DNA of 64,000 nucleotides, taken from NCBI RefSeq assembly GCF_028657195.3, contig NZ_JANCPR020000028.1, positions 62,001 through 126,000 of the forward strand. The letters run 5' to 3'. Each line of letters opens with the position of its first letter. Position 1 is the first letter of the stretch. The notes below the pieces were generated by a model. That model searched no databases. It worked only from the letters and a program-made list of their open reading frames with translations, and was not told the origin of the DNA. A program made the translations under genes and the position numbers. Below, piece by piece: positions 41,903-50,335 of the stretch. This stretch comes from Streptomyces iconiensis. GTDB taxonomy: Bacteria > Actinomycetota > Actinomycetes > Streptomycetales > Streptomycetaceae.

Positions 41903-43206
41903 GCTTCCGCACCCCCGGTTCTCTTCGGCACCCTCAGTTCCACTTCTGTTCCCTGGCCGGGCACGGACACCAGATCCGCCGTGCCGCCCAGGTCGCGCAG
42001 CCGCCCCCTGATGGACAGGGCCACTCCCATCCGCCCCTCGGCCTCGGCGTCCGCGAGCCGCCCGGCGGGGATGCCGGGGCCGTCGTCCCGTACGGTCACG
42101 ATCACGGCGCCCGGCTCGTCCTCCAGCAGGATCCACGCGTGTGCCTCCTCCCCGGACTCGCCCCTGGCATGCCTGCGCACGTTGTCCAGTGCCGCGCTGA
42201 CGGCGCCGGTCAGCTCCGTGGCGACACGTGCGGGGAGCAGGACGGGGGCGCCGGGTTCGGCGAAGGAGACGCGGGCGGCGGAGTGCGAGGAGAGCAGGGC
42301 ACGGATGTCGCAGAGGGCGCTGTCGGAGTCGGAGTCGGCATCGGCGTAGGTACCGGCTCTGGTGGCGGCGCTGATGGTGTGCCCCTGCGCGCTGCCGTAC
42401 GCCGCTTCGGAGCCGCGTGCTCCGGGCGCCGACCCGTTCGGCGCCGCGTCGCCGGCCGGAAGTCCGTCGGGCGCCCCGTCCGCCGCCCGTGACTGGTGGG
42501 GCACGATGCCGCTGGACACCAGGGTGCGCAGGGCGACTTCCTGTTCGCCCGCCATCCTGCCCAGCTCGGCGGCCTCGCCTCCGATGGCGGTGCCGCGGCG
42601 CTGCACCATGGCCAGGACCTGGAGCACGCTGTCGTGGATGTCCCGCGCCAGCCGCTCACGCTCGCGGGTGGCCGCCTCGATCTGGAGGGCGCGCGCGAGG
42701 GTCCGTTCACTGGCGCGTGCCACCTCGACGACGTAGCCGATGGCCACGCTCGCCACGCAGACGAGCAGCACGTTGTGGAGCGTGGGCCGGGTGACCATGC
42801 CGCGTTCGATGACGTTGGCGATGCCCACCAGGAGGGAGGCACCCGCTGCCCAGCGCCAGCCTCCCTTGAGCGCGAAGGCCAGTACGGGGCCCGCGACCCA
42901 TATGGACGGCAGCGTGGGGCCGACCTTGTCGTGGGCGTCGATCAGCGGCGAGATCAGGATGCCGACGACGGCGAAGCCCATGTCGGCGACGAGGAACGGG
43001 GGCGTGCAGCGCGCCGCCGACTGGACGTTGCGGAGCGTGGTGAACGTCCACACGGTGAGCGCCCCGAGGAAGATCCCGCCGGGGACGGGCGCGCTGTACT
43101 CGTCGTAGGCCCAGCCGAAGACGACGAGCGCGTACAGGACCGTCAGTACGCGGTATCCGGTCAGCGCGTGCCACAGCGGCTGCTCGACGGACATCTTCTT
43201 CGCGGC
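41899..43206 (-). CDS. macS: Sensor histidine kinase MacS
   Basis: 435 aa from a GTG at 43206 (AGGGGGG 5 bases upstream); an ATG at 43251 is possible. About five membrane segments fill residues 10-155 with short loops, so sensing is probably within the membrane. H-box: ERERLARDIHDSVLQVLAMVQRRG (His about 190), HisKA_3 type. A low-complexity insert of about 60 residues rich in Ala, Gly, Ser and Asp separates it from the ATPase domain (ALDNVRRHARG, VIVTVRDDGPGIPAGRL, GMGV-like MGVALSIRGRLRDLGG). Cognate to MacR. Confidence 0.85.
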   Translation of the reverse strand, partial: AAKKMSVEQPLWHALTGYRVLTVLYALVVFGWAYDEYSAPVPGGIFLGALTVWTFTTLRNVQSAARCTPPFLVADMGFAVVGILISPLIDAHDKVGPTLPSIWVAGPVLAFALKGGWRWAAGASLLVGIANVIERGMVTRPTLHNVLLVCVASVAIGYVVEVARASERTLARALQIEAATRERERLARDIHDSVLQVLAMVQRRGTAIGGEAAELGRMAGEQEVALRTLVSSGIVPHQSRAADGAPDGLPAGDAAPNGSAPGARGSEAAYGSAQGHTISAATRAGTYADADSDSDSALCDIRALLSSHSAARVSFAEPGAPVLLPARVATELTGAVSAALDNVRRHARGESGEEAHAWILLEDEPGAVIVTVRDDGPGIPAGRLADAEAEGRMGVALSIRGRLRDLGGTADLVSVPGQGTEVELRVPKRTGGAEA

Positions 43207-43259
43207 CACGACGGCCCCCCTGTTCTGCTTCGGCTCCCGCCCTCGGACCAAGTGCGGGA

Positions 43260-44111
43260 CTACGCCGCCCTGTTGCCCCCGGCGCCGGTCTCGCCCTCGG
43301 ACCGCCCTGGCTTCCCGGCGTGCCCGGCCTGCCCGGCGTCCTCGGCCTGCTCCGCGCCGGCGGCCTTGGCGACCTCAGCCTCCTTGGCCTCTCTGGCGGC
43401 CTTCTCCTCCGCCTTCTCGGCCTTGGCCGCCTCCGCGATCTGCCGCTTGGCCGCCGTCGCGTAGATGTCCACGTACTCCTGGCCCGACAGCTTCAGGATC
43501 GCGTACATGACCTCGTCGGTGACGGCACGCTGGATGAACCTGTCGTTGTCCATGCCCTGATAGCGGCTGAAGTCCAGCGGAGTGCCGATGCGGATGCCCG
43601 GGCGCATCAGCTTGGGCATCACCTTGCCGGGCGGCTGGATCTTCTCCGTGTCGATCATCGCCACCGGGATGACCGGGGCTCCCGAGCGCAGCGCGAGGCG
43701 GGCCAGGCCGCCCGGCTTGCCCCGGTAGAGACGGCCGTCGGGCGAGCGCGTCCCCTCGGGATAGATCCCGAACAGCTCACCGCGCTCCAGCACTTCGAGC
43801 CCGCTCCTGATCGCCGCCTCACCCGCACCGCGCACGCCCGAACGGTCCACGGGAAGCTGGCCCACGCCCTTGAAGAACGCGGCGGTCAGCTTGCCCTTCA
43901 CACCGGGCGAGGTGAAGTACTCCGCCTTCGCGATGAAGGTGACCTTGCGGTTGAGCACGGCGGGCAGGAAGAAGGAGTCCGAGAAGGACAAATGGTTGCT
44001 CGCGAGAATGGCCGGGCCGTCCTCAGGGACGTTCTCCAGCCCCTCGACCCAGGGCCGGAACGCGAGCTTCAACGTACTGCCCACCGACAGCTTCATCGCG
44101 CCGTAGAACAC
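43260..44111 (-). CDS. 1-acyl-sn-glycerol-3-phosphate acyltransferase (PlsC-like)
   Basis: 283 aa from a GTG with GGAGGAGG upstream. The acyltransferase motifs are NHLSFSDSFFL (NHx4D) and GIYPEGTRSPDGRLYRGKPG (EGTRS). Membrane-associated enzyme making phosphatidic acid or related lipids. The last 70 residues are a charged Ala/Lys/Glu helix then a Gly-rich tail. It corresponds to Rv2182c in the syntenic M. tuberculosis block, near the ArsA-like ATPase and fadD15. Confidence 0.9.
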   Translation of the reverse strand: MFYGAMKLSVGSTLKLAFRPWVEGLENVPEDGPAILASNHLSFSDSFFLPAVLNRKVTFIAKAEYFTSPGVKGKLTAAFFKGVGQLPVDRSGVRGAGEAAIRSGLEVLERGELFGIYPEGTRSPDGRLYRGKPGGLARLALRSGAPVIPVAMIDTEKIQPPGKVMPKLMRPGIRIGTPLDFSRYQGMDNDRFIQRAVTDEVMYAILKLSGQEYVDIYATAAKRQIAEAAKAEKAEEKAAREAKEAEVAKAAGAEQAEDAGQAGHAGKPGRSEGETGAGGNRAA

Positions 44112-44260
44112 CTGGACCTCCTCCGTCTGACGCCCAGACCTTATCTCGCCGCGCCGCGGCACACTCCCCGGAGGAGGCGGACGGTCCCCGGGGGAATACG
44201 GAGAGGTCCCGGGGCGCTCTCACGGTCGCGACGGCGCTACCCGGTGTCGTCACGCGCGCG

Positions 44261-44266
44261 TAGGGT
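44261..44266 (+). promoter_or_regulatory. Possible -10 box upstream of the lipase-like gene
   Basis: TAGGGT about 90 bp before the GTG at 44356. The 44112-44355 region between divergent genes otherwise shows nothing recognisable. Confidence 0.3.
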
Positions 44267-44355
44267 GGCAGCACTCCTCGCCGACCGACCGCTGAACGCC
44301 GGCAGCCGCCCGCCGACGGCGCCCGAACCGCAGCCGAGCCCCCTGGAGGCCCACC

Positions 44356-45138
44356 GTGCCGCCCATCCTCCCCGGAGCCGAGCCCTTCCACCGCGACGGA
44401 TCAACGACCGGCGTCCTGCTCTGCCACGGCTTCACGGGATCACCGCAGTCCCTGCGCCCCTGGGCCGAGTACCTGGCCGGGCGGGGACTGACCGTCTCGC
44501 TGCCGCTGCTGCCCGGGCACGGCACCCGCTGGGAGGACCTGGAGCAGACGAGCTGGGAGGACTGGTACGCGACCGTCGACCGCGAACTGCGGGTGCTGAG
44601 CGAACGCTGCGAGCGCGTCTTCGTCTGCGGCCTGTCCATGGGCGGCGCCCTCGCGCTGCGGCTCGCCGCGCGGCACGGCGACGTGGTCAGCGGGGTCGTC
44701 GTGGTGAACCCGGCGGCGACGTTCCCCCGCGCCGAGGGATATGCGCTGCCGCTCGGCCGCTTCCTGCTCAGGTCGGTCAAGGGCATCACCGACGACATCG
44801 CCAAGGAGGGCAGGCACGAGCTGGGGTACGCCAGGGTGCCGACCCGGGCGGCGTACGCGATGCGCAACTTCTGCCGCGTCGTCCGCTCCGACCTGCCCCA
44901 GGTGACCCAGCCGCTGCTGCTCCTGCGCAGCAGGACGGACCACGTGGTGCCGCCCTCCGACTCGGCCCTCGTCCTCGGCCGCGTCTCCTCGACCGATGTG
45001 ACGGAGACCGTTCTGGAACGCAGCTTCCACGTCGCCACGCTCGACCACGACGCGGAGCGGATCTTCGCGGACTCGTACGGATTCATCACCCGGCTCGCGG
45101 CACCGCGGCCGGCGGTTCACGAAAAGGGCCTCCAGTGA
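44356..45138 (+). CDS. Alpha/beta-hydrolase, carboxylesterase/monoacylglycerol lipase type
   Basis: 260 aa, GTG start with GGAGG 7 bases upstream. Oxyanion-hole region VLLCHGFTGSPQSLRPWAEYLAGRG, nucleophile Ser in CGLSMGGALAL (GxSxG), Asp in LLLRSRTDHVVPP and His in ERSFHVATLDHD. This is the pattern of Est30/monoglyceride lipase family. It likely hydrolyses medium-chain acyl esters. Divergent from the acyltransferase gene and overlapped by the following membrane protein gene by 4 bp (GTGA). Confidence 0.9.
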   Translation: MPPILPGAEPFHRDGSTTGVLLCHGFTGSPQSLRPWAEYLAGRGLTVSLPLLPGHGTRWEDLEQTSWEDWYATVDRELRVLSERCERVFVCGLSMGGALALRLAARHGDVVSGVVVVNPAATFPRAEGYALPLGRFLLRSVKGITDDIAKEGRHELGYARVPTRAAYAMRNFCRVVRSDLPQVTQPLLLLRSRTDHVVPPSDSALVLGRVSSTDVTETVLERSFHVATLDHDAERIFADSYGFITRLAAPRPAVHEKGLQ

Positions 45139-45902
45139 CGGAGCGTGACCCGGGCGCCGAGCGCGACCCCGACGAGGCCGGCATCCCACGCGGGGGCGAC
45201 ACCCCCCGCGAGGGCGAGGGCGGCACTCCCCACGAGGGCGAGGTGCCGCGCGAGAGCGGTGTGCCCCAGGAGGGCGGTCTGCCCCAGGAGAGCGAGGTGC
45301 CGCGCGAGAGCGGCATCCCTCACGAGAGCGACGCTCCCCGTGAGAGCGACGAGGCGCGTGCGGGCGAAGACCCGCGCGAGCGGCGGCGTGAGCCGTCGTT
45401 GCCTCCCGACGAGGAAGCGGCGTGGGCGGCGATCGTGGCCGCTTACGGCGACGAGCCGACGGCCGAAGAGCCCGCCGAAGCGCGGGAGAAGACCGACGGC
45501 GCCGAACCTGACGGTGACACCCTCACCAAGCCGCGCCAGGCGCCCGACGAAGGGGGCGCCGACGCCGGCGGCGAGCCGTCCGTACGCAGCTTCACCGTCT
45601 ACGCCGCCGGTACCGGGCCCCGTGACTGGGACGCCCCCGAGGACGACGACGGTCACTTCGAGCCGCCTGAACCGCCGCCGCTGCCGGAGACCGACACGAC
45701 GACCAAGTTCGCCTGGCTCGCCGTACTGGGCGGGCCGCTCCTGCTCATCGGTGCGATCCTCTTCCAGATCGACCTGACCTGGTGGATCGTCACCCTGGGC
45801 GTGGGGGGTTTCCTCGGTGGCTTCGGCACGCTGGTCGCGCGGATGCGCGACGGCCGCGACGAGGACGACTGGGACGATCCGGGACGCGGCGCCGTCGTCT
45901 GA
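45135..45902 (+). CDS. Membrane protein with N-terminal Pro/Glu/Ser repeats, function unknown
   Basis: 255 aa from the GTG overlapping the hydrolase stop; the longer open frame upstream is shadow. Residues 20-75 are acidic repeats of the form (V/I/L/A)P(R/Q/H)E(S/G)(G/E/D), e.g. VPRESGVPQEGGLPQESE. A conserved-looking stretch follows (PPDEEAAWAAIVAAYGDEP, VRSFTVYAAGTGPRDWDAPEDD) and two membrane segments lie near the end (FAWLAVLGGPLLLIGAILFQI, WWIVTLGVGGFLGGFGTLVA). It matches a Streptomyces-wide hypothetical family known to me only as such. Confidence 0.75.
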   Translation: MTERDPGAERDPDEAGIPRGGDTPREGEGGTPHEGEVPRESGVPQEGGLPQESEVPRESGIPHESDAPRESDEARAGEDPRERRREPSLPPDEEAAWAAIVAAYGDEPTAEEPAEAREKTDGAEPDGDTLTKPRQAPDEGGADAGGEPSVRSFTVYAAGTGPRDWDAPEDDDGHFEPPEPPPLPETDTTTKFAWLAVLGGPLLLIGAILFQIDLTWWIVTLGVGGFLGGFGTLVARMRDGRDEDDWDDPGRGAVV

Positions 45903-46012
45903 GCCGCGCCCCCCGGGAGTCCCGGCGCTGTACGAAGCAGAAGCGGACGGGGCACGCGCCGCTCTCCCGGCCTCACGTCAAAGCGTCCGGCCTCACGACA
46001 AAGCCTCCGGCC

Positions 46013-46837
46013 TCACGTCAAAGCGTCGCGCCGGCGCGATTCTCCGGCGGAGGCGGCAGCGCCAACGCCAGGCACCCGTAGCGCTGCCAGCACCGGCAGG
46101 TGGTCGGTGGCGGCGCTGAGGTCGGCGGGGGTGACGCCCGGCAGCCCGCGAGGGACCCCGGCGCCGAGGACCTCGACGCCGGGGGTGGTGAAGACGGCGT
46201 CGATGCGCTGGTGGGGACGGGCCGGCGTCGAGGTGTACTCGGCGCCCCACGGCGCCACCGTCCACGCGTCACGCAGACCGTGCCCGAGGAGGCCGAACGT
46301 CCGCCCGCCGGGACGGTCGTTCAGATCACCCGCCGCGACGGCGAACTCCCCCAGTCCCCGCACCCGTTCGAGCAGCGCCCGTCCCTGCTCCTGCCGTTCG
46401 CGCGTCTGGAGGCTCAGGTGGAAGCTGACGACGCCCAGCCGGGCAGCAGGCCCGAACCGCAGGACGGCGGAGGCGAATCCGCGCTGGTGCAGCCCGGGGG
46501 TGCGCGGCAGCAGCACGTCTTCCGTACGTTCGACGTACGGCCGCAGCGAGGCGAGGATCATCGGGCCCGAGGCCGTCGCTCCCCCGGTGACGTAGGTCAG
46601 CTCCGTCCTGCGGGCCAGCCACGAGGCGTACTTGCGCCAGCGGAAGAAGCGGGGCGCCTCCTGGACGCAGACGACGTCGGGGGCGCACGCCCTGATGACC
46701 CGGACGAGCGCTTCCTTGTCGTCGCGCAGGGAGCGGACGTTGTAGCTGAGAAGCCTGACCACGGCCGAGCCGTCGGGCCCGGTCCGTGAGGGAGGCAGGT
46801 CGGACAGTGCGGCGGGGACCGCCGGCTCTGCTGCCAT
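46013..46837 (-). CDS. Endonuclease/exonuclease/phosphatase (EEP) family protein
   Basis: 274 aa from an ATG with GGGGAGCGGG upstream. EEP motifs: VRLLSYNVRSLRDDKEALVRVIRACAPDVVCVQEAPRFF (metal-binding Glu), VVSFHLSLQTRERQEQG, AVAAGDLNDRPGG and the C-terminal ATDHLPVLA (Asp-His). Probable Mg-dependent phosphodiesterase acting on nucleic acid or phospholipid headgroups; the substrate cannot be told. 19 bp after the glucokinase gene on the same strand, so probably co-transcribed. Confidence 0.88.
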   Translation of the reverse strand: MAAEPAVPAALSDLPPSRTGPDGSAVVRLLSYNVRSLRDDKEALVRVIRACAPDVVCVQEAPRFFRWRKYASWLARRTELTYVTGGATASGPMILASLRPYVERTEDVLLPRTPGLHQRGFASAVLRFGPAARLGVVSFHLSLQTRERQEQGRALLERVRGLGEFAVAAGDLNDRPGGRTFGLLGHGLRDAWTVAPWGAEYTSTPARPHQRIDAVFTTPGVEVLGAGVPRGLPGVTPADLSAATDHLPVLAALRVPGVGAAASAGESRRRDALT

Positions 46838-46856
46838 CAGCGCCCGCTCCCCTCGG

Positions 46857-47798
46857 TCAGCCCTGGCGGGCCAGGTCGGCGACGCCCACGAGGCCCGCCT
46901 TGCCGCCGAGTTGCGCGGCCAGCACCTCGGCGTGCGGGCGCCAACGGCTGCCGACCAGCCAGCGCTTGTACGACTTGCGAATGGGGTCGAGCACCAGCTC
47001 ACCCTCGTCGGAGACACCGCCGCCGACGATGAAGGCCCCCGGGTCGAAGAGCGAGGCCAGGTCGGCGAGCCCGGCTCCGGCCCAACGGGCCAGCTCGCGG
47101 AAGGAGTCGATGGCCACGGGGTCGCCCTGGCGTGCGGCCTGGCTGACGTGTTTGCCGTCGATGCCCTCGGCCGTGCCGTCGCCGAGGCCGAGCAGGATGC
47201 TCGCGCTCTCGGGGGTGGCGGTGGCGCGCTGCTGGGCGTAGCGGAGAAGAGCGCGTCCCGAGGCGTACTGCTCCCAGCAGCCCTGGTTGCCGCAGCCGCA
47301 CAGCAGGCCGTCGGGCACCATCCGGATGTGCCCGAACTCCGCTGCCACGCCGAAGCGTCCGCGGTGCAGCTTGCCGCCGATGATGGAGCCGCCGCCCAGG
47401 CCCGTGCCGATGGTGATGCAGACGACGTCCTCGTGCCCCGTGCCGACGCCGAACTTGTACTCGCCCCACGCGGCGGCGTTGGCATCGTTCTCGATCACGA
47501 CGGGGAGGTCGATGCGCTGCTCGACCTTGTCCTTGAGGGGTTCGTGGCGCCAGCTCAGGTTGGGCGTGAACAGGACGGTGGCGCGCTTGTCGTCGACGTA
47601 ACCCGGTGCTCCGATCCCGACGGCGTCCACCTCATGTGCGGCGCTGGCCCGGCGCACGGCCTCGGCGATGGCGTCGATGACGGCTTCCGGGGTGGAGGGT
47701 GTCGGCACCTTGCTGGTTTCGAGGATGGTGCCTTCTTCGTCGACAACGCCGGCCGCGATCTTGGTGCCGCCGATGTCGACCCCAATAGTGAGTCCCAT
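46857..47798 (-). CDS. glkA: ROK-family glucokinase GlkA
   Basis: 313 aa, start at MGLTIGVDIGGTKIAAGVVD with GAGGGAC upstream. ATP motif DIGGTK, substrate region VIENDANAAAWGEYKFG with the catalytic Asp, ITIGTGLGGGSIIGG, and the zinc-binding ROK signature CGCGNQGCWEQYASG preceded by EFGHIRM. GlkA phosphorylates glucose and is central to carbon catabolite repression in S. coelicolor. The gene directly upstream is the SCO2127-like partner. Confidence 0.95.
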   Translation of the reverse strand: MGLTIGVDIGGTKIAAGVVDEEGTILETSKVPTPSTPEAVIDAIAEAVRRASAAHEVDAVGIGAPGYVDDKRATVLFTPNLSWRHEPLKDKVEQRIDLPVVIENDANAAAWGEYKFGVGTGHEDVVCITIGTGLGGGSIIGGKLHRGRFGVAAEFGHIRMVPDGLLCGCGNQGCWEQYASGRALLRYAQQRATATPESASILLGLGDGTAEGIDGKHVSQAARQGDPVAIDSFRELARWAGAGLADLASLFDPGAFIVGGGVSDEGELVLDPIRKSYKRWLVGSRWRPHAEVLAAQLGGKAGLVGVADLARQG

Positions 47799-47898
47799 GT
47801 GTCCCTCGGTCATCCGGTGTGAACCCCGCCGTCGCCCACCGTACCGGAGGGGCCTCGTGCGCTGGGCACCGTCCGGCTTGTGGCGGTATCGCCCTGCC

Positions 47899-47927
47899 GC
47901 CGGGCACCGCGTTCCACGGGTGCCGGC
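47899..47927 (-). terminator. Hairpin after the SCO2127-like gene
   Basis: GCCGGGCACC (47899-47908) pairs with GGTGCCGGC (47919-47927), nine base pairs with one bulged G. It lies 12 bp past the upstream gene's stop and 100 bp before glkA, so glkA may have its own promoter or partial read-through. Confidence 0.55.
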
Positions 47928-47938
47928 CCCATCACCCG

Positions 47939-48622
47939 TCAGCCGTCGCCGTGTTCACCCTTGCCGCCGCTGTCGCCCTTGCCGCTGTCACCGTCCCCGC
48001 CGTCGCGCCGGGGGTCGTCCGGTCCGTCGAGCCTGTCGAGGTCGATGCGCTCGGTGCCCGAGGACGTCACGTCGTCGCCGTTGGCGTCCGTGGGCTCCGT
48101 CCAGCGGCGCTCGGACTCGTGCACGGCGGCGCGGTAGGCGGCGAGCAGTTCGTTGCCCGCTGCTGCGAGATGGTCGAAGAGCTGGGGATTGCGCTGGACC
48201 ACGGGCTCGATGGACGCCTTGGCCTGCGCGATCAGCTGCTGGGCCACGCCCTGCGCCGCACCCGAAGCCGCGGCTCCCGCGAACGGCTTGCCGAACTCGG
48301 CGACCTTCTCGGTCACGGCCTCGGCCAGGCGGCGCAGCTCCTCGGCGGCGCTGGTGGGCGGCGCTCCGTACTGTGCGCGGCGGCGGGCCTTCTCCGCCGC
48401 GAGGTCCTCCTCGCAGGCGGTGGCCCAGGCATCGGCGTCCGGAGGCGTGCCCGCTCCGGTGCCGTTCTTCTGCGCGTCCGTCTCGTTCTTCGCGTCCACC
48501 GGTTCCCTCGCGTCCTTCTCGTCCGGCTCGTCCGGCACATCCGCCGGGGACGGTGCGGGCGAACCTGACGGGGCGCCTGCGTCGGCGCGCTCGGGGTCGG
48601 GACGCTCGGCGTCATCGCTCAT
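47939..48622 (-). CDS. DUF5304/SCO2127-like hydrophilic protein
   Basis: 227 aa, no signal peptide or membrane segment. The first 65 residues are acidic and Pro/Asp-rich. A helical core follows (WATACEEDLAAEKARRRAQYG, AAEELRRLAEAVTEKVAEFG, AQQLIAQAKASIEPVVQRNPQLFDHLAAAGNELLAAYRAAVHESERRW), and the tail is Gly/Asp-rich. Located directly upstream of glkA like S. coelicolor SCO2127, which has been reported to affect glucose uptake and catabolite repression. Function here is by position only. Confidence 0.75.
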   Translation of the reverse strand: MSDDAERPDPERADAGAPSGSPAPSPADVPDEPDEKDAREPVDAKNETDAQKNGTGAGTPPDADAWATACEEDLAAEKARRRAQYGAPPTSAAEELRRLAEAVTEKVAEFGKPFAGAAASGAAQGVAQQLIAQAKASIEPVVQRNPQLFDHLAAAGNELLAAYRAAVHESERRWTEPTDANGDDVTSSGTERIDLDRLDGPDDPRRDGGDGDSGKGDSGGKGEHGDG

Positions 48623-48814
48623 GGCGGGCTCCTACGGGCGACGGAGTGCGGTTGCTTGCCGGAGATGGCGGGCCGGTCCTGCCAGGTGTGGTGGGACCGG
48701 TGTACCTTCCGACGTTACCCGAACGGCGGCACGTCGTTGAGTGCCGGCGGATTTCCCGCCCAGCCGCCCTACCGCTCCGCCCAGCTGTCCCGCCCGGCCG
48801 ACCAGTACGCCCGT

Positions 48815-50335
48815 TCAGTCCGGGGAGCCGTCGCTCCGGGCCGTACCCGCGCCGTCTTCCCTGCCGTACCCCGGCCACAGCGAGGGGTCGGGGCTGAACC
48901 GCACGTGCAGGGCGCCCGCGTTGAGGCCCGCGCCGGAGACCCGGCAGCGGCGCAGTGCGGAGGGCAGCGCGAGGACACGCCGGTAGGGGCCGACTCCTAC
49001 GGTCAACTCATCGCCCCGCCGCACCAGTTCCAGCTCGTCCCGGGTAGCGCCGGGAAGCGGGAGGTGCCAGACGAACTTGCCGTCCTCCGTGAGACGGTCC
49101 TCGACCCAGCCGTGTGCGACATCGGTGCCGGGCCCAGCGCGCCTGCCAGCGGGCTCGGAGTCCCGCGCGGCGCCCTGTCCAGCGCCGGCCGTCACGGCCG
49201 TACGGGCCGCGCCCGCCAGGGAAGCCAGGTCCTCGGGGCCGCGGGGGTCGCGGCCGAGGTGGGGCAGTTCACAGAGGGGTACGGACTCCGCCTCGCACTT
49301 CTCGCGGAGTTCCTTCAGCGCGGTCTGCTGCTGGCCGGAGAGCGCGGAGAGCCAGGAGTCGGGCGAACCCGCCGGCAGCAGCCTGTTGGCTATCACGGAT
49401 TCCAGCTCCAGGCCGTGCAGCCGCAGTCCGGCGCCGGAGGTGCGCAGCGTCTCGGCGGCGAGCGGCCCGGGTTCGGTCACCAGGCGTACGGCGGTGGTCG
49501 GAGACTCGACTATGCGCTGCACCTCGGCCAGTTCGGCACCCCAGCGCGCCGTGGCCTCGAAGAGCCACTGCTCGGGCATGGGTACGCCCGCGAGCTGGGC
49601 CAGCATGGGCCGCAGCGCGCGTGCCGCCTGCCGCTCCTGCGGAACGAGGCGGCGCAGGTACCGCCTCAACTGCTCGGGAAGCGCCAGCAGGTTGAGCCCG
49701 TCGGGCGTGGGCGGCATGTCGACGACGACGATGTCCCAGGCGGCGACGAACCCGGCGTCCCCGGCGTACTCCGCGGGGTCCCCGGCGTACTCCGCGCCCT
49801 CTGCGTACTCGGCTTCCTCTGTGTCCTCTCCGTACCCTCCGTACTCCGAACCCTCCGCGGCTCCCGCGGCCTCCCCGCTCCCGTCGTCGCCCGCGCCGCC
49901 GTGTGCGGTGCGCAGGGCGCGCAGCAGGGCGAAGGCGCCGGCGCCCGGGAGTTCGGTCAGCTCGTCCTCGTCGAGGGGTGCGGCGCCGAGCATGTCCAGT
50001 GCCGCTTTGCCGTGCTCCTGGAGCGCGACGGCCTGCGTACGGAACTCTTCACCCGCGTCGACTCGCAGAAGCCACAGTCCGGGCACGGCGGGAACCGTGA
50101 CGGGCGGGCGCCGCCCGGAGCGCGTACCGCTGTCCGTCTCTTCCGTCCCGGGCACGGCGTCCCCGGCCACCGCGCCGAGCAGCGCGTCCAGGCGTACGGC
50201 GGGCTCGGCGCTCAGCAGCAGCGTCCTGTGGCCCTGCGCCGCGGCGGCACAGGCCGTGGCGGCGGCGACGGTCGTACGTCCGCTGCCGCCGGCTCCGGTG
50301 ACGAGTACGGTCTGGGGCCGCCGGTCGGCGTTCAG
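48815..50335 (-). CDS. ArsA/MinD-like ATPase with altered P-loop
   Basis: About 506 aa. The deviant P-loop is VLVTGAGGSGRTTVAAATACAAAAQG (consensus KGGxGKTT), with both Lys replaced (Ala and Arg). Walker B IVVVDMPPTPDGLNLLALPEQLRRYLRRL and the C-terminal RCRVSGAGLNAGALHVRF, an ArsA_HSP20-like domain, support the ArsA group (compare Rv2184c). A variable EYAEGAEYAGDPAEYAGD repeat segment is inserted near residue 150. No ATG, GTG or TTG is available between the end of the SRPBCC gene and the P-loop; a CTG at 50335 overlapping the SRPBCC stop (CTGA) after GAGGGGG is the best start. A longer upstream start would be shadow. Confidence 0.8.
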   Translation of the reverse strand: MNADRRPQTVLVTGAGGSGRTTVAAATACAAAAQGHRTLLLSAEPAVRLDALLGAVAGDAVPGTEETDSGTRSGRRPPVTVPAVPGLWLLRVDAGEEFRTQAVALQEHGKAALDMLGAAPLDEDELTELPGAGAFALLRALRTAHGGAGDDGSGEAAGAAEGSEYGGYGEDTEEAEYAEGAEYAGDPAEYAGDAGFVAAWDIVVVDMPPTPDGLNLLALPEQLRRYLRRLVPQERQAARALRPMLAQLAGVPMPEQWLFEATARWGAELAEVQRIVESPTTAVRLVTEPGPLAAETLRTSGAGLRLHGLELESVIANRLLPAGSPDSWLSALSGQQQTALKELREKCEAESVPLCELPHLGRDPRGPEDLASLAGAARTAVTAGAGQGAARDSEPAGRRAGPGTDVAHGWVEDRLTEDGKFVWHLPLPGATRDELELVRRGDELTVGVGPYRRVLALPSALRRCRVSGAGLNAGALHVRFSPDPSLWPGYGREDGAGTARSDGSPD

